From NCBI GenBank assembly GCA_949422855.1, contig CASPLG010000015.1, forward strand, positions 1 through 35,000: a DNA stretch of 35,000 nucleotides, written 5' to 3'. The position numbers and the translations under genes were made by a program. Below, piece after piece: positions 1-9,108 of the stretch; the first letter of the stretch is position 1, and every line of letters starts with the position of its first letter. The DNA is from an uncultured Eubacteriales bacterium (GTDB taxonomy: Bacteria; Bacillota; Clostridia; Oscillospirales; Acutalibacteraceae). The notes under the pieces are model-generated. The model did not search any database, had not been told where the DNA came from, and saw nothing but the letters and a program-made list of their open reading frames with translations.

Positions 1-258
1 GTTACCTATCCTAACAAAATCACTTCCGTTGTTAATAATGGATTCATATGTGTCATCTTCTAATCTAGGTACATCCTTTTCATTGTTGTCTACGGCATCC
101 GGACTCGATTTTTGTATATTCTCATCTTGTACAAAATTGCCGTATATATTATTGTAAGGGGAAGCGATGTTTTTATTAATAAACCATATTACTAATACGG
201 CAAAAACCGCAAATACTACTAAAGCGATTATGCCATACATTTTTTTATTGTCTTTCAT
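1..258 (-). CDS. Membrane-anchored protein of unknown function, C-terminus outside the window
   Basis: Reading on the minus strand from the ATG at 258 gives 86 open codons that run off the left edge, so only the N-terminus is seen. It begins MKDNKKMYG, followed by one hydrophobic stretch (about residues 9-28, rich in V, A, F, I), then a polar extracytoplasmic segment rich in D, E and N. This is the layout of an uncleaved signal anchor or a signal peptide. A GGAGG ribosome site lies 8 bases upstream of the ATG. It is transcribed divergently from iscS. No catalytic motif is visible in this part and I do not recognise the family. Confidence 0.75.
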   Translation of the reverse strand, partial: MKDNKKMYGIIALVVFAVFAVLVIWFINKNIASPYNNIYGNFVQDENIQKSSPDAVDNNEKDVPRLEDDTYESIINNGSDFVRIGN

Positions 259-296
259 GATTTTTACCTCCTAAACATATTAAGGTAGATAAGACC

Positions 297-325
297 ATCG
301 TACGACAAAACTGTATGAAATACAA
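297..325 (-). promoter_or_regulatory. Candidate sigma-A promoter of the leftmost gene
   Basis: On the minus strand TTGTAT (320-325) and TACGAT (297-302) are separated by 17 bases, placing the transcription start about 30 bases upstream of the GGAGG site of the partial gene. The match is moderate. Confidence 0.4.
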
Positions 326-360
326 CTAAAATTTATTAAATATGAAGCTTGTTTTTTTGT

Positions 361-388
361 TTGACTTCTTGTATACATCTGGTATAAT
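361..388 (+). promoter_or_regulatory. Promoter of iscS-iscU
   Basis: TTGACT (361-366) and a perfect TATAAT (383-388) are 16 bases apart. The inferred transcript starts near 395 and carries about 50 untranslated bases before the iscS TTG. I see no IscR-like operator that I could name. Confidence 0.7.
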
Positions 389-443
389 ATAATGTTTATA
401 TGAAATTATAAACAAAAAACATTTTATTGTAAGGGGTGTTCTT

Positions 444-1637
444 TTGGAAAGATTTGTTTATGCTGATAACTCGGCAACAACTCCTATTATTAAAAGTGTA
501 ATTGACGAAATGCTGCCGTTCCTTGAAGTTAAGTTTGGTAATCCGTCCAGCCTTTACAGCATTGGTAGGGAGGCTAAAAGGGCGGTTGAATGCGCAAGGG
601 AAAGAGTAGCAGCCTGTATTGGCGCAAATCCTGCGGAGATATTTTTTACGTCCGGCGGGAGCGAATCGGATAACTGGGCTATCAAGGAAATGGCATATTA
701 TCAAATGAAAAAAGGTAAAAATCATATCATTACCTCAAACATAGAGCATCACGCTGTCCTGCACTGTGTGCAGACTCTTGCTAAACGTGGCTTTGATGTG
801 ACGTATATAAAGGTAAACCAAAACGGAATTGTTGATCCAATTGATGTAGAAAATGCCATAACCGACAAAACAGCGTTGGTAAGCATCATGTACGCAAATA
901 ACGAAATCGGGACAATCCAGCCCGTAGATGATATAGGTAGGATTTGCAGAGCACGTAATGTGCCTTTTCATACGGATGCTGTACAGGCCGTGGGACATAT
1001 CAAAATAGACCTCAGTAAACAGAATATAGATATGCTGTCTCTATCTGCTCATAAGTTTCATGGTCCTAAAGGTGTTGGTGCGTTGTATGTCAGAAAGGGA
1101 ATCAGAATCAATAGCTTTATTGACGGCGGTGCACAGGAAAGAGGAAAACGTGCCGGAACGGAAAATACGGCCGGAATTATCGCAATGGCAGCCGCTATTG
1201 AGCATGCGTGTAAGGATATTGAATCTAAGTCACAAAAAATTACAGACATGCGAAATAGAATTATCTCTGAGCTCCTAAAAATAGAAAAGTCCAGGCTGAA
1301 CGGAGACCTCGACAAACGTTTACCGGGGAATATCAATATGTGTTTTGAAGGTGTCGAGGGAGAGTCGTTAATTCTTAAGCTTGATATGGAGGGAATATGT
1401 GCTTCATCAGGGTCAGCATGTACTTCCGGTTCACTTGACCCCAGCCACGTGCTCTTAGCAATAGGTCTACCTCACGAGATAGCTCATGGTTCACTTCGTC
1501 TGTCACTCAGCGAACTTAATAATCAAGAGGATGCGGACTATATTATCGAAAAAGTACCTAAGGTAGTTAGTGAATTAAGAAAAATGTCTCCTCTGTGGGA
1601 GAAAATTAAGAAAGGAGAAAAATATTATGGCGTATAG
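444..1637 (+). CDS. iscS: Cysteine desulfurase (IscS/NifS type)
   Basis: A PLP enzyme that removes sulfur from cysteine and passes it as a persulfide to a scaffold for iron-sulfur cluster assembly, in the cytoplasm. The 397 residues match the family's usual length. The N-terminal YADNSATTP, the EHHAVL cofactor-stacking histidine, the PLP lysine K204 in [10 protein letters not shown] and the catalytic cysteine C326 in [10 protein letters not shown] are all present. The start is a TTG at 444, chosen because AAGGGGTG lies 5 bases before it and the protein then begins at the expected MERFVYADN. Its end overlaps iscU by 11 bases, so the two are translationally coupled. No iscR gene is next to it. 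It could be called nifS; the role is the same. Confidence 0.95.
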   Translation: MERFVYADNSATTPIIKSVIDEMLPFLEVKFGNPSSLYSIGREAKRAVECARERVAACIGANPAEIFFTSGGSESDNWAIKEMAYYQMKKGKNHIITSNIEHHAVLHCVQTLAKRGFDVTYIKVNQNGIVDPIDVENAITDKTALVSIMYANNEIGTIQPVDDIGRICRARNVPFHTDAVQAVGHIKIDLSKQNIDMLSLSAHKFHGPKGVGALYVRKGIRINSFIDGGAQERGKRAGTENTAGIIAMAAAIEHACKDIESKSQKITDMRNRIISELLKIEKSRLNGDLDKRLPGNINMCFEGVEGESLILKLDMEGICASSGSACTSGSLDPSHVLLAIGLPHEIAHGSLRLSLSELNNQEDADYIIEKVPKVVSELRKMSPLWEKIKKGEKYYGV

Positions 1638-2076
1638 CGAAAAAGTTATGGATCACTTTGCCAATCCAAGAAATGTCGGCGAGATAGAGGATGCAGATGC
1701 AGTAGGGGAAGTTGGCAATCCAAAGTGCGGGGATATCATGAAAATGTACCTTAAAATTGACAATAATATAATTACTGACGTTAAATTTAAAACCTTCGGC
1801 TGCGGAGCGGCAATAGCAACAAGTTCTATGGCAACTGAATTAGTAAAAGGTAAAACTATTGAAGAAGCTTTAAAGGTCACCAATAAAGCCGTTATGGAAG
1901 CACTGGACGGGCTCCCACCGGTAAAAGTACATTGTTCAGTCCTCGCGGAGGAGGCTATAAAGGCGGCTATTTCGGATTATTATCAGAAAAATGGTATAAA
2001 TCCTGAGCCTATTGTAGGTAAAGTGGGTAGTTGCTGTCACGAAGACGCTCCCTGCCCTTGCAGCATGGATAAATAA
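1627..2076 (+). CDS. iscU: Iron-sulfur cluster scaffold protein IscU/NifU-like
   Basis: The scaffold on which the desulfurase next door builds Fe-S clusters. The three conserved cysteines are visible in [16 protein letters not shown] and [11 protein letters not shown]. The 149-residue length fits the NifU-N/IscU fold with a short C-terminal tail. That tail is unusual in being rich in cysteine (a CC pair followed by a CPC motif within the last 15 residues), which could add a metal site, although tails of this kind are common in clostridial NifU-like proteins. It starts inside the end of iscS behind an AAGGAG site. The pair without HscA/HscB or ferredoxin is the minimal clostridial Isc arrangement. 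Confidence 0.95.
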   Translation: MAYSEKVMDHFANPRNVGEIEDADAVGEVGNPKCGDIMKMYLKIDNNIITDVKFKTFGCGAAIATSSMATELVKGKTIEEALKVTNKAVMEALDGLPPVKVHCSVLAEEAIKAAISDYYQKNGINPEPIVGKVGSCCHEDAPCPCSMDK

Positions 2077-2117
2077 TATAAAATTATTCGGTAGATTAGC
2101 CTTAATAAAATAAATGT

Positions 2118-2143
2118 CTCCCGGTAAAACCGGGAGTATCTTA
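2118..2143 (+). terminator. Hairpin terminator after iscU
   Basis: A perfect 7-bp stem CTCCCGG/CCGGGAG with a 5-base loop (2118-2136) lies 42 bases after the iscU stop. The following tract is only weakly T-rich, so this is a likely but imperfect intrinsic terminator. Confidence 0.5.
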
Positions 2144-2219
2144 TGTATGCACAAAATTCTGCGTCCACCACAACACATCAAACACCTAATAGAGCCTACT
2201 TTTCTGCTGACGTTTCAGG

Positions 2220-3302
2220 CTAAGTCGAACTGTCTTCTGACTTAGGTGTTAAACTATTTTCAATTTCAGCCTCGAGCTGCTTTACTTCTTTATACACTTT
2301 TATTATATATTCCACTCTTTGTCTTATAGTGGTTATTAGGTCGTTCCCATTCACATCATTAACTTCCACATCATCATGTTCGAGTCTTAAACAAAACCGA
2401 CGAAGTTCAGCCAGCGGTTCTGGAACGTCACTTTCGCTGCCAAAATTAAGTGCGTCATTATAATCTGTGTATGCTTTTCCCAGCGCCTTAAGGGCATCAC
2501 TTACATAACGGGGACATTTTTCACTGTAGTAGATATTAAATGGACCATTACTACATTTACTGTCCAGCTCCCCAACAACAAGCGCATCCAAAAGCCTCTG
2601 CTCTGCCAACTTTCGCCCAGCACCGTCTTCATTTGGATCTTTAAATATCTTGCGACCAGTCAATAACCAAGGCAACTGCTCTTGAACAAGACTATTCATT
2701 CCTTTATCTTCCCCGATTTTTTCCATGCACTCTTTAACCTCATAACTAAGATCAACCAGATTACAGCCAATAAGAATACATTTTTTATCAACCGTTTCCA
2801 TCGATTCTCTCACACTATACAATCTAATACGGTGCGCAAATTTCAGACTTTCCAACTTACACTTCGAATCAGCAAGAGCGGCCTGAAGTTTCAGATTCTC
2901 CATGAGTCTATCTTGATGCCCACCCGCAAGACTCAACAGTTGTTTATTCTCCGATTCCAATTGAGAATACTTTTCCAATGCTTCTTTGTATTGAGAGACT
3001 AGACTCAACAGTTGTTTATTCTCCGATTCCAATTGAGAATACCTTTCCTGCGCTTCCTTCTTCTTATACTCAAGCTGCTGCTCAAGCTCCTTCTGCTTAA
3101 GCTTCTTCTGCTCAAGCTTCTCCTTCTCAAGCTGCTGCTCAAGCATAGCTGTTTCAAGAACCGACAGTTTCTCACTTAGTTTTTTATTCGCATCTGAAAG
3201 CTTAACACCGCACACAATCAGCCCCACCAGTTCAAGCGATGCCACCATCGATAAACTCCAACTTATCTTATCTATTTGTAACACCTCCCTTCCCGTATCC
3301 AT
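2220..3302 (-). CDS. Membrane-anchored coiled-coil protein, function unknown
   Basis: The N-terminus holds one hydrophobic segment (SLSMVASLELVGLIVCGVKL), followed by about 120 residues of heptad-like coiled coil very rich in K, E, Q and L, including LEQQLEKEKLEQKKL. Two copies of YSQLESENKQLLSL stand 24 residues apart. The C-terminal half is a mixed globular region of unknown fold. The start is uncertain. I give the upstream ATG at 3302, but a good promoter places transcription initiation at about 3297, just after that codon. The only good ribosome site, GGGAGGTG (about 3283-3290), points to an ATA codon at 3275. The next in-frame ATG is at 3251. I recognise no family; a scaffold or cell-envelope role is only a guess. 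Confidence 0.7.
   Translation of the reverse strand: MDTGREVLQIDKISWSLSMVASLELVGLIVCGVKLSDANKKLSEKLSVLETAMLEQQLEKEKLEQKKLKQKELEQQLEYKKKEAQERYSQLESENKQLLSLVSQYKEALEKYSQLESENKQLLSLAGGHQDRLMENLKLQAALADSKCKLESLKFAHRIRLYSVRESMETVDKKCILIGCNLVDLSYEVKECMEKIGEDKGMNSLVQEQLPWLLTGRKIFKDPNEDGAGRKLAEQRLLDALVVGELDSKCSNGPFNIYYSEKCPRYVSDALKALGKAYTDYNDALNFGSESDVPEPLAELRRFCLRLEHDDVEVNDVNGNDLITTIRQRVEYIIKVYKEVKQLEAEIENSLTPKSEDSST
2929..3042 (-). repeat. 42-bp direct repeat inside the coiled-coil gene
   Basis: Positions 2929-2970 and 3001-3042 are identical over 42 bases, with a period of 72 bases (24 codons). Because the period is a multiple of three, the repeat duplicates a coiled-coil module without shifting the frame. 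Identity at DNA level suggests a recent duplication. Confidence 0.9.
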
Positions 3303-3303
3303 A

Positions 3304-3332
3304 ATTATATAACTTTTCCTTAAGAATGTAAA
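3304..3332 (-). promoter_or_regulatory. Promoter of the coiled-coil gene
   Basis: TTTACA (3327-3332) and TATAAT (3304-3309) on the minus strand are 17 bases apart. The predicted start at about 3297 leaves a leader of about 20 bases with a strong GGGAGGTG ribosome site. Confidence 0.6.
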
Positions 3333-3518
3333 TAATTTTTTTAGAAAGTTAATCTCTATAGGGAAGTTGTCGCTTTTATTACATTTAAAATTCTTCGCTT
3401 TCCTATCTGCCAGGGGGCATTTAAACAAATAAGTACCCATTGTGGCTTTTGTTTCCAATCCTAATATAACATTAAAACTGCTTCCCTGAAATTTAAAACC
3501 AAAACCGATTTTTAACGT

Positions 3519-3549
3519 GAAAAAACCACCGGCACTAAACCAGTGGTTT
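3519..3549 (-). terminator. Intrinsic terminator after tuf
   Basis: On the minus strand a stem AACCACTGG/CCGGTGGTT (one G-T pair, 7-base loop) is followed directly by a run of T. It lies 20 bases after the tuf stop and closes the rpsL-rpsG-fusA-tuf cluster. Confidence 0.85.
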
Positions 3550-3568
3550 CTAACTATCCTATGAAATA

Positions 3569-4771
3569 TTATTCGTTGATTGATATTACTACACCGGAAC
3601 CAACTGTGTGTCCACCTTCGCGGATAGCAAATCTCAATCCTTCCTCGATAGCAATAGGGGTAATCAACTCAACGTCCATAACTACGTTATCGCCGGGCAT
3701 ACACATTTCGGTTCCTTCAGGGAGCTTAATTACACCTGTAACATCTGTTGTTCTAAAATAGAACTGAGGACGATAATTGTTAAAGAACGGAGTATGTCTT
3801 CCTCCCTCTTCCTTTGTAAGAACATAGACCTGACCTCTGAACTTAGTATGAGGATGAATCGTACCCGGTTTAGCCAAAACTTGACCACGTTCAATTTCAT
3901 TTCTCTGAATTCCGCGAAGCAATACACCAATATTGTCTCCTGCCTCTGCGTAGTCAAGAATTTTCCTGAACATCTCAATACCTGTTACTACTACCTTTTT
4001 ACGTTCTTCTGTAAGCCCAATTATCTCAACTTCTTCAGAAGTCTTAAGCTGTCCACGCTCTACTCTGCCTGTAGCAACTGTTCCACGACCGGTAATCGTA
4101 AACACATCCTCAACAGGCATAAGGAACGGAAGATCTGATTTTCTCTCCGGAGTCGGGATAAACTCGTCAACAGCCTTCATTAAATCAAGAATACATTTGT
4201 ACTCAGGAGCATTTATATCCTTCGATGTAGACTCAAGAACCTTGAGTGCAGAGCCACGAATTATAGGAGTATCGTCTCCCGGGAATCCATACTCATTGAG
4301 CAGCTCACGGATCTCCATCTCTACGAGGTCTAAAAGCTCTTCATCATCAACTTGGTCAACCTTGTTCATGAATACAACTATGCTTGGCACTCCTACCTGA
4401 CGTGCAAGAAGGATATGCTCTCTCGTCTGAGGCATTGGACCGTCAGCAGCGGAAACCACCAATATTGCTCCGTCCATTTGGGCGGCACCGGTAATCATGT
4501 TTTTAACGTAGTCAGCATGACCTGGGCAGTCAACGTGTGCATAGTGGCGTGCATCAGTCTCATACTCCACGTGCGCGGTATTGATTGTAATTCCACGCTC
4601 TCTCTCTTCCGGAGCCTTGTCTATATTCGCATAGTCTACAAAGCTAGCCTCACCCTTCAAGCTTAAAACCTTCGTTATTGCCGCCGTAAGGGTAGTTTTG
4701 CCGTGGTCAACGTGGCCTATAGTACCAATGTTTACATGGGGTTTGTTTCTTTCAAATTTTTCCTTTGCCAT
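3569..4771 (-). CDS. tuf: Elongation factor Tu
   Basis: The GTPase that delivers aminoacyl-tRNA to the ribosome. The 400 residues match the family. The P-loop GHVDHGKT, switch region [28 protein letters not shown] and NKVD nucleotide-binding motifs are all seen, followed by the two beta-barrel domains ending [23 protein letters not shown] precedes the ATG. It is the last gene of the cluster and has its own promoter overlapping the end of the small upstream gene, plus a strong terminator downstream, so it can be expressed apart from fusA. Confidence 0.99.
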   Translation of the reverse strand: MAKEKFERNKPHVNIGTIGHVDHGKTTLTAAITKVLSLKGEASFVDYANIDKAPEERERGITINTAHVEYETDARHYAHVDCPGHADYVKNMITGAAQMDGAILVVSAADGPMPQTREHILLARQVGVPSIVVFMNKVDQVDDEELLDLVEMEIRELLNEYGFPGDDTPIIRGSALKVLESTSKDINAPEYKCILDLMKAVDEFIPTPERKSDLPFLMPVEDVFTITGRGTVATGRVERGQLKTSEEVEIIGLTEERKKVVVTGIEMFRKILDYAEAGDNIGVLLRGIQRNEIERGQVLAKPGTIHPHTKFRGQVYVLTKEEGGRHTPFFNNYRPQFYFRTTDVTGVIKLPEGTEMCMPGDNVVMDVELITPIAIEEGLRFAIREGGHTVGSGVVISINE

Positions 4772-4819
4772 TTGTAAATTCCTCCCTTAAATTCTATACA
4801 ATTTACAGTCTTATCTGTG

Positions 4820-4848
4820 AGTTTAACATTTAAAATTAGAAAAGTCAA
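4820..4848 (-). promoter_or_regulatory. Internal promoter of tuf
   Basis: TTGACT (4843-4848) and TAAACT (4820-4825) on the minus strand are separated by 17 bases. The -35 box overlaps the stop codon of the 77-residue gene. Confidence 0.6.
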
Positions 4849-5078
4849 TTAGATAAATAAGCTTTAAAACATTCTTCACCAAGTGAATATCTCAATGATT
4901 TGAGACAATTTAAACAAAGATGCTCTCCATGTATTGGTACAGCTCCCCCGCTCTGACATTTATCACAATACATAGTCTTATCACCAGAATTTTTAGCTCC
5001 ATATCCGCCAGATACTTTACTGGTATCTTCGTCGTATAATTCCTTTGATTTTTTATCATGATTATTAATGTCTTTCAT
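4845..5078 (-). CDS. Small protein with a double-glycine-like leader and a zinc-ribbon-like core
   Basis: A 77-residue protein between fusA and tuf with a clear GAGGAGG ribosome site. Residues 1-25 are charged and end ELYDEDTSKVSGG, which resembles the leaders of peptides exported by C39-peptidase ABC transporters and cut after GG. After the GG comes YGAKNSGDKT, then CDKC, 16 residues further CLNC, and a single late cysteine. The paired CxxC motifs suggest a small metal-binding ribbon. The leader reading is my inference: VSGG can occur by chance, and no peptidase, transporter or modification enzyme is in the window. Alternatively it is a small cytoplasmic zinc-ribbon protein co-transcribed with the translation factors. 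Confidence 0.75.
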   Translation of the reverse strand: MKDINNHDKKSKELYDEDTSKVSGGYGAKNSGDKTMYCDKCQSGGAVPIHGEHLCLNCLKSLRYSLGEECFKAYLSN

Positions 5079-5101
5079 TGCACTAATTCCTCCTCAATTT
5101 C

Positions 5102-5125
5102 AAATGAAACTGTATCCTTTCATTT
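5102..5125 (-). other. Stem-loop between fusA and the small gene
   Basis: A perfect 8-bp inverted repeat AAATGAAA/TTTCATTT with an 8-base loop, read on the minus strand. It has no T-run, so it may stabilise or process the mRNA rather than terminate it. Confidence 0.45.
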
Positions 5126-5156
5126 TACCAATCAATTCAGAATAAATCAATATTAA

Positions 5157-7238
5157 TCAATCAGATTTTTTATTTCTTGCAGAGATAATTGTTTCTGCGA
5201 CAGACTTCGGAACTTCAGCGTAATGACTCGGTTCCATCGTGTATTGTCCTCTGCCTTGTGTCCTAGACCTCATGTCAGTAGCATATCCAAACATCTCTGA
5301 GAGTGGAACCATAGCATCAATTCTCTGTGCTCCGGAAATAGCCTCCATACCCTGAACCATTCCACGCCTGGAGTTTATATCCCCTATGACGTCTCCCATA
5401 TATTCCTCAGGCACGGTCACGCTAACCTTCATGATTGGCTCAAGCAAAACCGGATCAGCCTTCCTCATAGCCGTTTTAAATGCCATAGAACCTGCAATCT
5501 TAAACGCCATTTCAGAAGAGTCAACTTCGTGATACGAACCGTCATAGAGCGTGACTTTAACGTCAACAACATTGTATCCCGCCAAAACGCCGGACTGCAT
5601 TGCACCTTGGATTCCCTGGTCTACCGCCGGGATGTACTCCTTCGGAATAACTCCTCCGACAATTTGATTTACAAACTCATAACCCTTGGTGGGGTTAGGC
5701 TCTATTTTTATCTTTACGTGTCCGTATTGACCACGTCCGCCCGACTGCCTTGCATATTTCTCTTCGACATTTGCCTCTTTGCGGATTGTCTCCTTATACG
5801 AAACTTGAGGTTTTCCCACATTTGCTTCTACCTTAAACTCTCTCAAAAGCCTATCAACAATAATTTCAAGATGCAGCTCTCCCATACCGGCGATGATTGT
5901 TTGCCCTGTTTCTTCATCCGTATAAGCCTTAAACGTTGGGTCTTCCTCGGCCAGCTTAGATAAAGCAATACCCATCTTCTCTTGTCCGGCTTTTGTTTTT
6001 GGCTCTATCGCAACCCTTATAACAGGCTCCGGGAACTCCATGGACTCAAGTATAATAGGATGTTTTTCATCGCACAAAGTATCCCCGGTTGTGGTATTTT
6101 TGAGACCTACAGCAGCAGCGATATCTCCGGCGTAAACTGTCTCTATATCCTGACGGTGGTTTGCATGCATTTGCAGTATGCGTCCCATTCTCTCATCATC
6201 GTCTTTTGTTGAGTTGTAAACAGTGGAACCTGCATCTATAGTGCCCGAATATACCCTGAAAAAGCACAACTTTCCCACAAACGGGTCGGTAGCAATCTTA
6301 AATGCCAACGCCGAAAAAGGCTCGTCATCGGAGGACTTCCTCTCGATTTCCTCTCCCGTATCAGGGTCTGTCCCCTTAACCGGCGGAACGTCCGTAGGAG
6401 AGGGCATATAGTCGACTATAGCATCAAGAAGCTTCTGCACTCCTTTGTTTCGATACGAAGTTCCACACGTAACCGGAACCATATCATTGGCAATCGTGGA
6501 CTTCCTTATGCATCTTTTTATCTCTTCTATGGCTATTTCTTCTCCACCAAGATATTTTTCAAAAAGTGCATCGTCCTGCTCCGCAACATGCTCCATCAGC
6601 TCGCTGTGATATTTCTGAGCTAACTCCTCCATATCTTCCGGAATCTCTTCAACTCTTATGTCTTTACCAAGATCATCATAGTAAACATATGCCTTCATTT
6701 CGACTAAGTCTATAATTCCCTTAAAAGTATCTTCGGCACCAATCGGAAGCTGAATTGGAACAGCATTACACTTCAAGCGGTCTTTCATCATAGCGACGGC
6801 ATTGTAAAAATCCGCACCCATGGTGTCCATTTTATTTACGTAGACCATACGTGGAACACTATACTTGTCTGCCTGACGCCAAACGGTCTCAGACTGTGGC
6901 TCAACGCCGCCTTTAGCAGCCAAAACGGTAACAGAGCCGTCCAATACACGCAAAGACCTCTCGACTTCAACAGTAAAATCAACGTGCCCCGGAGTATCTA
7001 TAATATTTATTCTGTGTTTTTTCCAGAAACAAGTTGTAGCAGCTGAAGTTATGGTAATTCCACGCTCTTGCTCTTGAACCATCCAGTCCATTGTCGCAGC
7101 ACCGTCGTGAGTCTCCCCAAGTTTATGGCTTATCCCTGTATAAAACAATATGCGTTCTGTCGTGGTCGTTTTTCCGGCATCAATGTGAGCCATAATTCCA
7201 ATATTTCTAGTTAAATCTAACGAAACTTGCCTAGACAT
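5157..7238 (-). CDS. fusA: Elongation factor G
   Basis: The ribosomal translocase GTPase. The 693-residue protein starts [12 protein letters not shown] and shows the P-loop [40 protein letters not shown] and NKMD, then domains II-V ending in the conserved [16 protein letters not shown] region. The start at 7238 is fixed by AGGGAGGATATT directly before ATG and by the family length. The frame stays open for 56 further codons upstream to a GTG, but these do not match EF-G. It lies 246 bases downstream of rpsG, a longer gap than usual for this operon. Confidence 0.98.
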   Translation of the reverse strand: MSRQVSLDLTRNIGIMAHIDAGKTTTTERILFYTGISHKLGETHDGAATMDWMVQEQERGITITSAATTCFWKKHRINIIDTPGHVDFTVEVERSLRVLDGSVTVLAAKGGVEPQSETVWRQADKYSVPRMVYVNKMDTMGADFYNAVAMMKDRLKCNAVPIQLPIGAEDTFKGIIDLVEMKAYVYYDDLGKDIRVEEIPEDMEELAQKYHSELMEHVAEQDDALFEKYLGGEEIAIEEIKRCIRKSTIANDMVPVTCGTSYRNKGVQKLLDAIVDYMPSPTDVPPVKGTDPDTGEEIERKSSDDEPFSALAFKIATDPFVGKLCFFRVYSGTIDAGSTVYNSTKDDDERMGRILQMHANHRQDIETVYAGDIAAAVGLKNTTTGDTLCDEKHPIILESMEFPEPVIRVAIEPKTKAGQEKMGIALSKLAEEDPTFKAYTDEETGQTIIAGMGELHLEIIVDRLLREFKVEANVGKPQVSYKETIRKEANVEEKYARQSGGRGQYGHVKIKIEPNPTKGYEFVNQIVGGVIPKEYIPAVDQGIQGAMQSGVLAGYNVVDVKVTLYDGSYHEVDSSEMAFKIAGSMAFKTAMRKADPVLLEPIMKVSVTVPEEYMGDVIGDINSRRGMVQGMEAISGAQRIDAMVPLSEMFGYATDMRSRTQGRGQYTMEPSHYAEVPKSVAETIISARNKKSD

Positions 7239-7484
7239 AATATCCTCCCTTCTAAATTCACGTGCTATCACTCTTCTGTTTCCGGTGGCTAAATTATCTT
7301 CTGCCTTCAGCCATTCTTCCGACGAATCCAGTACATCCGAAGATTTCACCCTTGACTCCAAACAGGTCAGGCGCTTAAAGCTTACTAACTTCTTCACCGC
7401 CGCCACATCCGAATAACCCGCACAGTAATGTTATTATTCACTGAAAAACTTCATTATATCATTCTTGGACTAAAACCAACTATT

Positions 7485-7955
7485 CTACCATCTGTAATGT
7501 GCAAACGCTTTATTTGCCTCTGCCATCTTATGAGTATCTTCACGCTTCTTTACCGCTCCACCGGTACTGTTAGACGCATCAAGGATCTCTCCGGCAAGAC
7601 GTTCTTTCATTGTTCTTTCGGACCTCAGCCTTGAATATCTTGTTATCCACCTTAAGCCCAAAGTCTGACGTCTTTCCGCCCTTACTTCCACAGGAACCTG
7701 ATATGTTGCTCCTCCGACGCGTCTCGCCTTTACCTCGAGAACCGGCATTATGTTTTCCATAGCTTGTTCAAACACTTCCAGCGGCTCTTTCCCGGTTTTT
7801 TCACGAACCATGTCAAATGCTCCGTAAACTATTCTTTGAGAAACGCCTCTTTTTCCATCATACATAACGTTATTAATAAGTCTTGTAACAAGTTTAGAAT
7901 TGTACAGCGGATCCGGTAAAACATCACGTTTTGCAACTGAACCTCTTCTTGGCAC
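7485..7955 (-). CDS. rpsG: 30S ribosomal protein S7
   Basis: The primary binding protein of the 16S rRNA 3' domain, next to the decoding centre and exit site. It reads (M)[30 protein letters not shown] and ends AHYRW, as in the family. The GTG at 7955 is chosen because AAGGAGGG stands 7 bases before it and it yields the standard 156 residues. An earlier GTG at 7973 overlaps the ribosome site and would add six residues. It lies between rpsL and fusA in the classic str operon order. Confidence 0.98.
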   Translation of the reverse strand: MPRRGSVAKRDVLPDPLYNSKLVTRLINNVMYDGKRGVSQRIVYGAFDMVREKTGKEPLEVFEQAMENIMPVLEVKARRVGGATYQVPVEVRAERRQTLGLRWITRYSRLRSERTMKERLAGEILDASNSTGGAVKKREDTHKMAEANKAFAHYRW

Positions 7956-7995
7956 TTGTCTTCCCTCCTTCACATGTAATGATATCCTAGGTACT

Positions 7996-8065
7996 CGGAA
8001 ACTAAATTTCCGCCCGCCAATACAGAGGCATTAAATAAACAAATATATAAAAATGCTTCTGCATT
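7996..8065 (-). other. Stem-loops in the rpsL-rpsG spacer
   Basis: Two small perfect hairpins lie in the 134-base gap: CGGAAA/TTTCCG (7996-8012) and AATGC/GCATT with a 4-base loop (8052-8065). On the minus strand the latter is followed by a T-rich stretch and could attenuate. S7 is known to repress str-operon translation in Escherichia coli through this spacer; whether these hairpins do so here is inference. Confidence 0.35.
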
Positions 8066-8089
8066 GAATCAATCTTGACCGAAAATTTC

Positions 8090-8521
8090 CTACTTCTTAG
8101 CTGCTCCTCCGGCTTTTGGACGTTTTGCACCGTATTTGGAACGACCCTGCATACGTTTAGCAGTACCCTGTGCATCAAGCGTACCTCTTATGATGTGGTA
8201 ACGCACACCGGGCAAGTCTCTTACACGTCCACCACGGATTAAAACAACACTGTGCTCTTGCAAGTTATGTCCTATACCCGGGATATACGTTGTAACCTCC
8301 GCTCCATTTGATAAACGCACCCTTGCAATTTTCCTAAGTGCAGAGTTAGGTTTCTTTGGTGTAGCAGTCTTAACAGCCGTACATACGCCACGCTTTTGAG
8401 GAGAATTTTGATTAATCGATATTCTCTTTTTTGAATTCCACCCCTTCAAAAGTGCGGGAGTTTTAGCTTTTTTCGTAGACATTTTTCTACCCTTACGGAT
8501 TAACTGATTAACGGTTGGCAT
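8090..8521 (-). CDS. rpsL: 30S ribosomal protein S12
   Basis: A decoding-centre protein. The 143 residues start [12 protein letters not shown] and contain the [10 protein letters not shown] and [26 protein letters not shown] motifs. The lysine of the [11 protein letters not shown] loop is wild type, so the classical streptomycin-resistance change at that site is absent. A strong AGGAGGTG site precedes ATG. It is the first gene of the cluster, with a promoter about 110 bases upstream; rpoC and an L7Ae-like gene, often found upstream in Firmicutes, are not in this window. Confidence 0.98.
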   Translation of the reverse strand: MPTVNQLIRKGRKMSTKKAKTPALLKGWNSKKRISINQNSPQKRGVCTAVKTATPKKPNSALRKIARVRLSNGAEVTTYIPGIGHNLQEHSVVLIRGGRVRDLPGVRYHIIRGTLDAQGTAKRMQGRSKYGAKRPKAGGAAKK

Positions 8522-8620
8522 ATTACACCTCCTAAAAAATGATTATATATGCTACAGGACAAAAAACCGTATGATTTTTTATCTCCGCAACAGACAAATT
8601 TATACATACACCAATTAGAT

Positions 8621-8650
8621 ATTCTAACATAAAATTTTCTCTGATGTCAA
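8621..8650 (-). promoter_or_regulatory. Promoter of the str operon
   Basis: On the minus strand a consensus TTGACA (8645-8650) and TAGAAT (8621-8626) are 18 bases apart. The leader to rpsL is about 90 bases. Confidence 0.7.
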
Positions 8651-8777
8651 CACTAATTTTACAAAGGGAGTGCCCAAAAAGATAATATGACATTGAAAAA
8701 ATTTCACAGCTCTATAAATATCATGTAGTTTGGCTCCCACTTTACTCCCCCCTGTAAGAATAAAATTGAAAAGCTAT

Positions 8778-8831
8778 AGGCAGCGCTGTGCAGCAAATCC
8801 AAAATCTTAACTGCCTCTCAATGCGCTGCCT
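8778..8831 (-). terminator. Long-looped hairpin, possible terminator of the 90-residue gene
   Basis: A perfect 9-bp stem AGGCAGCGC (8778-8786) / GCGCTGCCT (8823-8831) encloses 36 bases. On the minus strand it begins 4 bases after the stop codon of the small gene at 8836. Only a short T-run follows several bases later, so it may be an mRNA-end structure rather than a classical terminator. Confidence 0.4.
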
Positions 8832-8835
8832 TGAA

Positions 8836-9108
8836 TTATTCTAAAAATTGGAACAGCTGCACAACCGATTTACCTATTTTCATCAGAATTCCTACCGTTC
8901 TCCCATTTGATCTTTTTATCATAATAATCGGCCCTTTTATGAATTCCTTTCTAAAATTCCTTAAATCCCCTGCACTGATATTGCCGCTTTTCCTCTCGGC
9001 CTTTCTGCTTTTCACGTGTTTTCGTTGCCACACCCCGGGTATCTCATCTTCTTCATACTTTTTATCACACCGCACTATCTTTCCCTTGAAGACTCCCAAA
9101 GCAATCAC
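8836..9108 (-). CDS. Possible small basic protein, hypothetical
   Basis: A 90-residue reading frame from a GTG at 9108, with GGAGGAG 13 bases upstream (a long spacing). The product is strongly basic (many K and R, with motifs such as KSRKAERKSG) and ends VVQLFQFLE. Codons look gene-like (AGA/AGG arginines) and a 9-bp hairpin follows the stop, which supports expression. I recognise no family, and an overlapping frame on the other strand is equally long. Treat as doubtful. Confidence 0.3.
   Translation of the reverse strand: MIALGVFKGKIVRCDKKYEEDEIPGVWQRKHVKSRKAERKSGNISAGDLRNFRKEFIKGPIIMIKRSNGRTVGILMKIGKSVVQLFQFLE

Noticed and set aside
8666..8745. A possible fifth copy of the 143-bp element (GGGAGTGCCC at the left, GGCTCCC at the right)
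   Set aside because: It is only about 80 bases, the interior does not align convincingly with the other copies, and no flanking duplication is visible.
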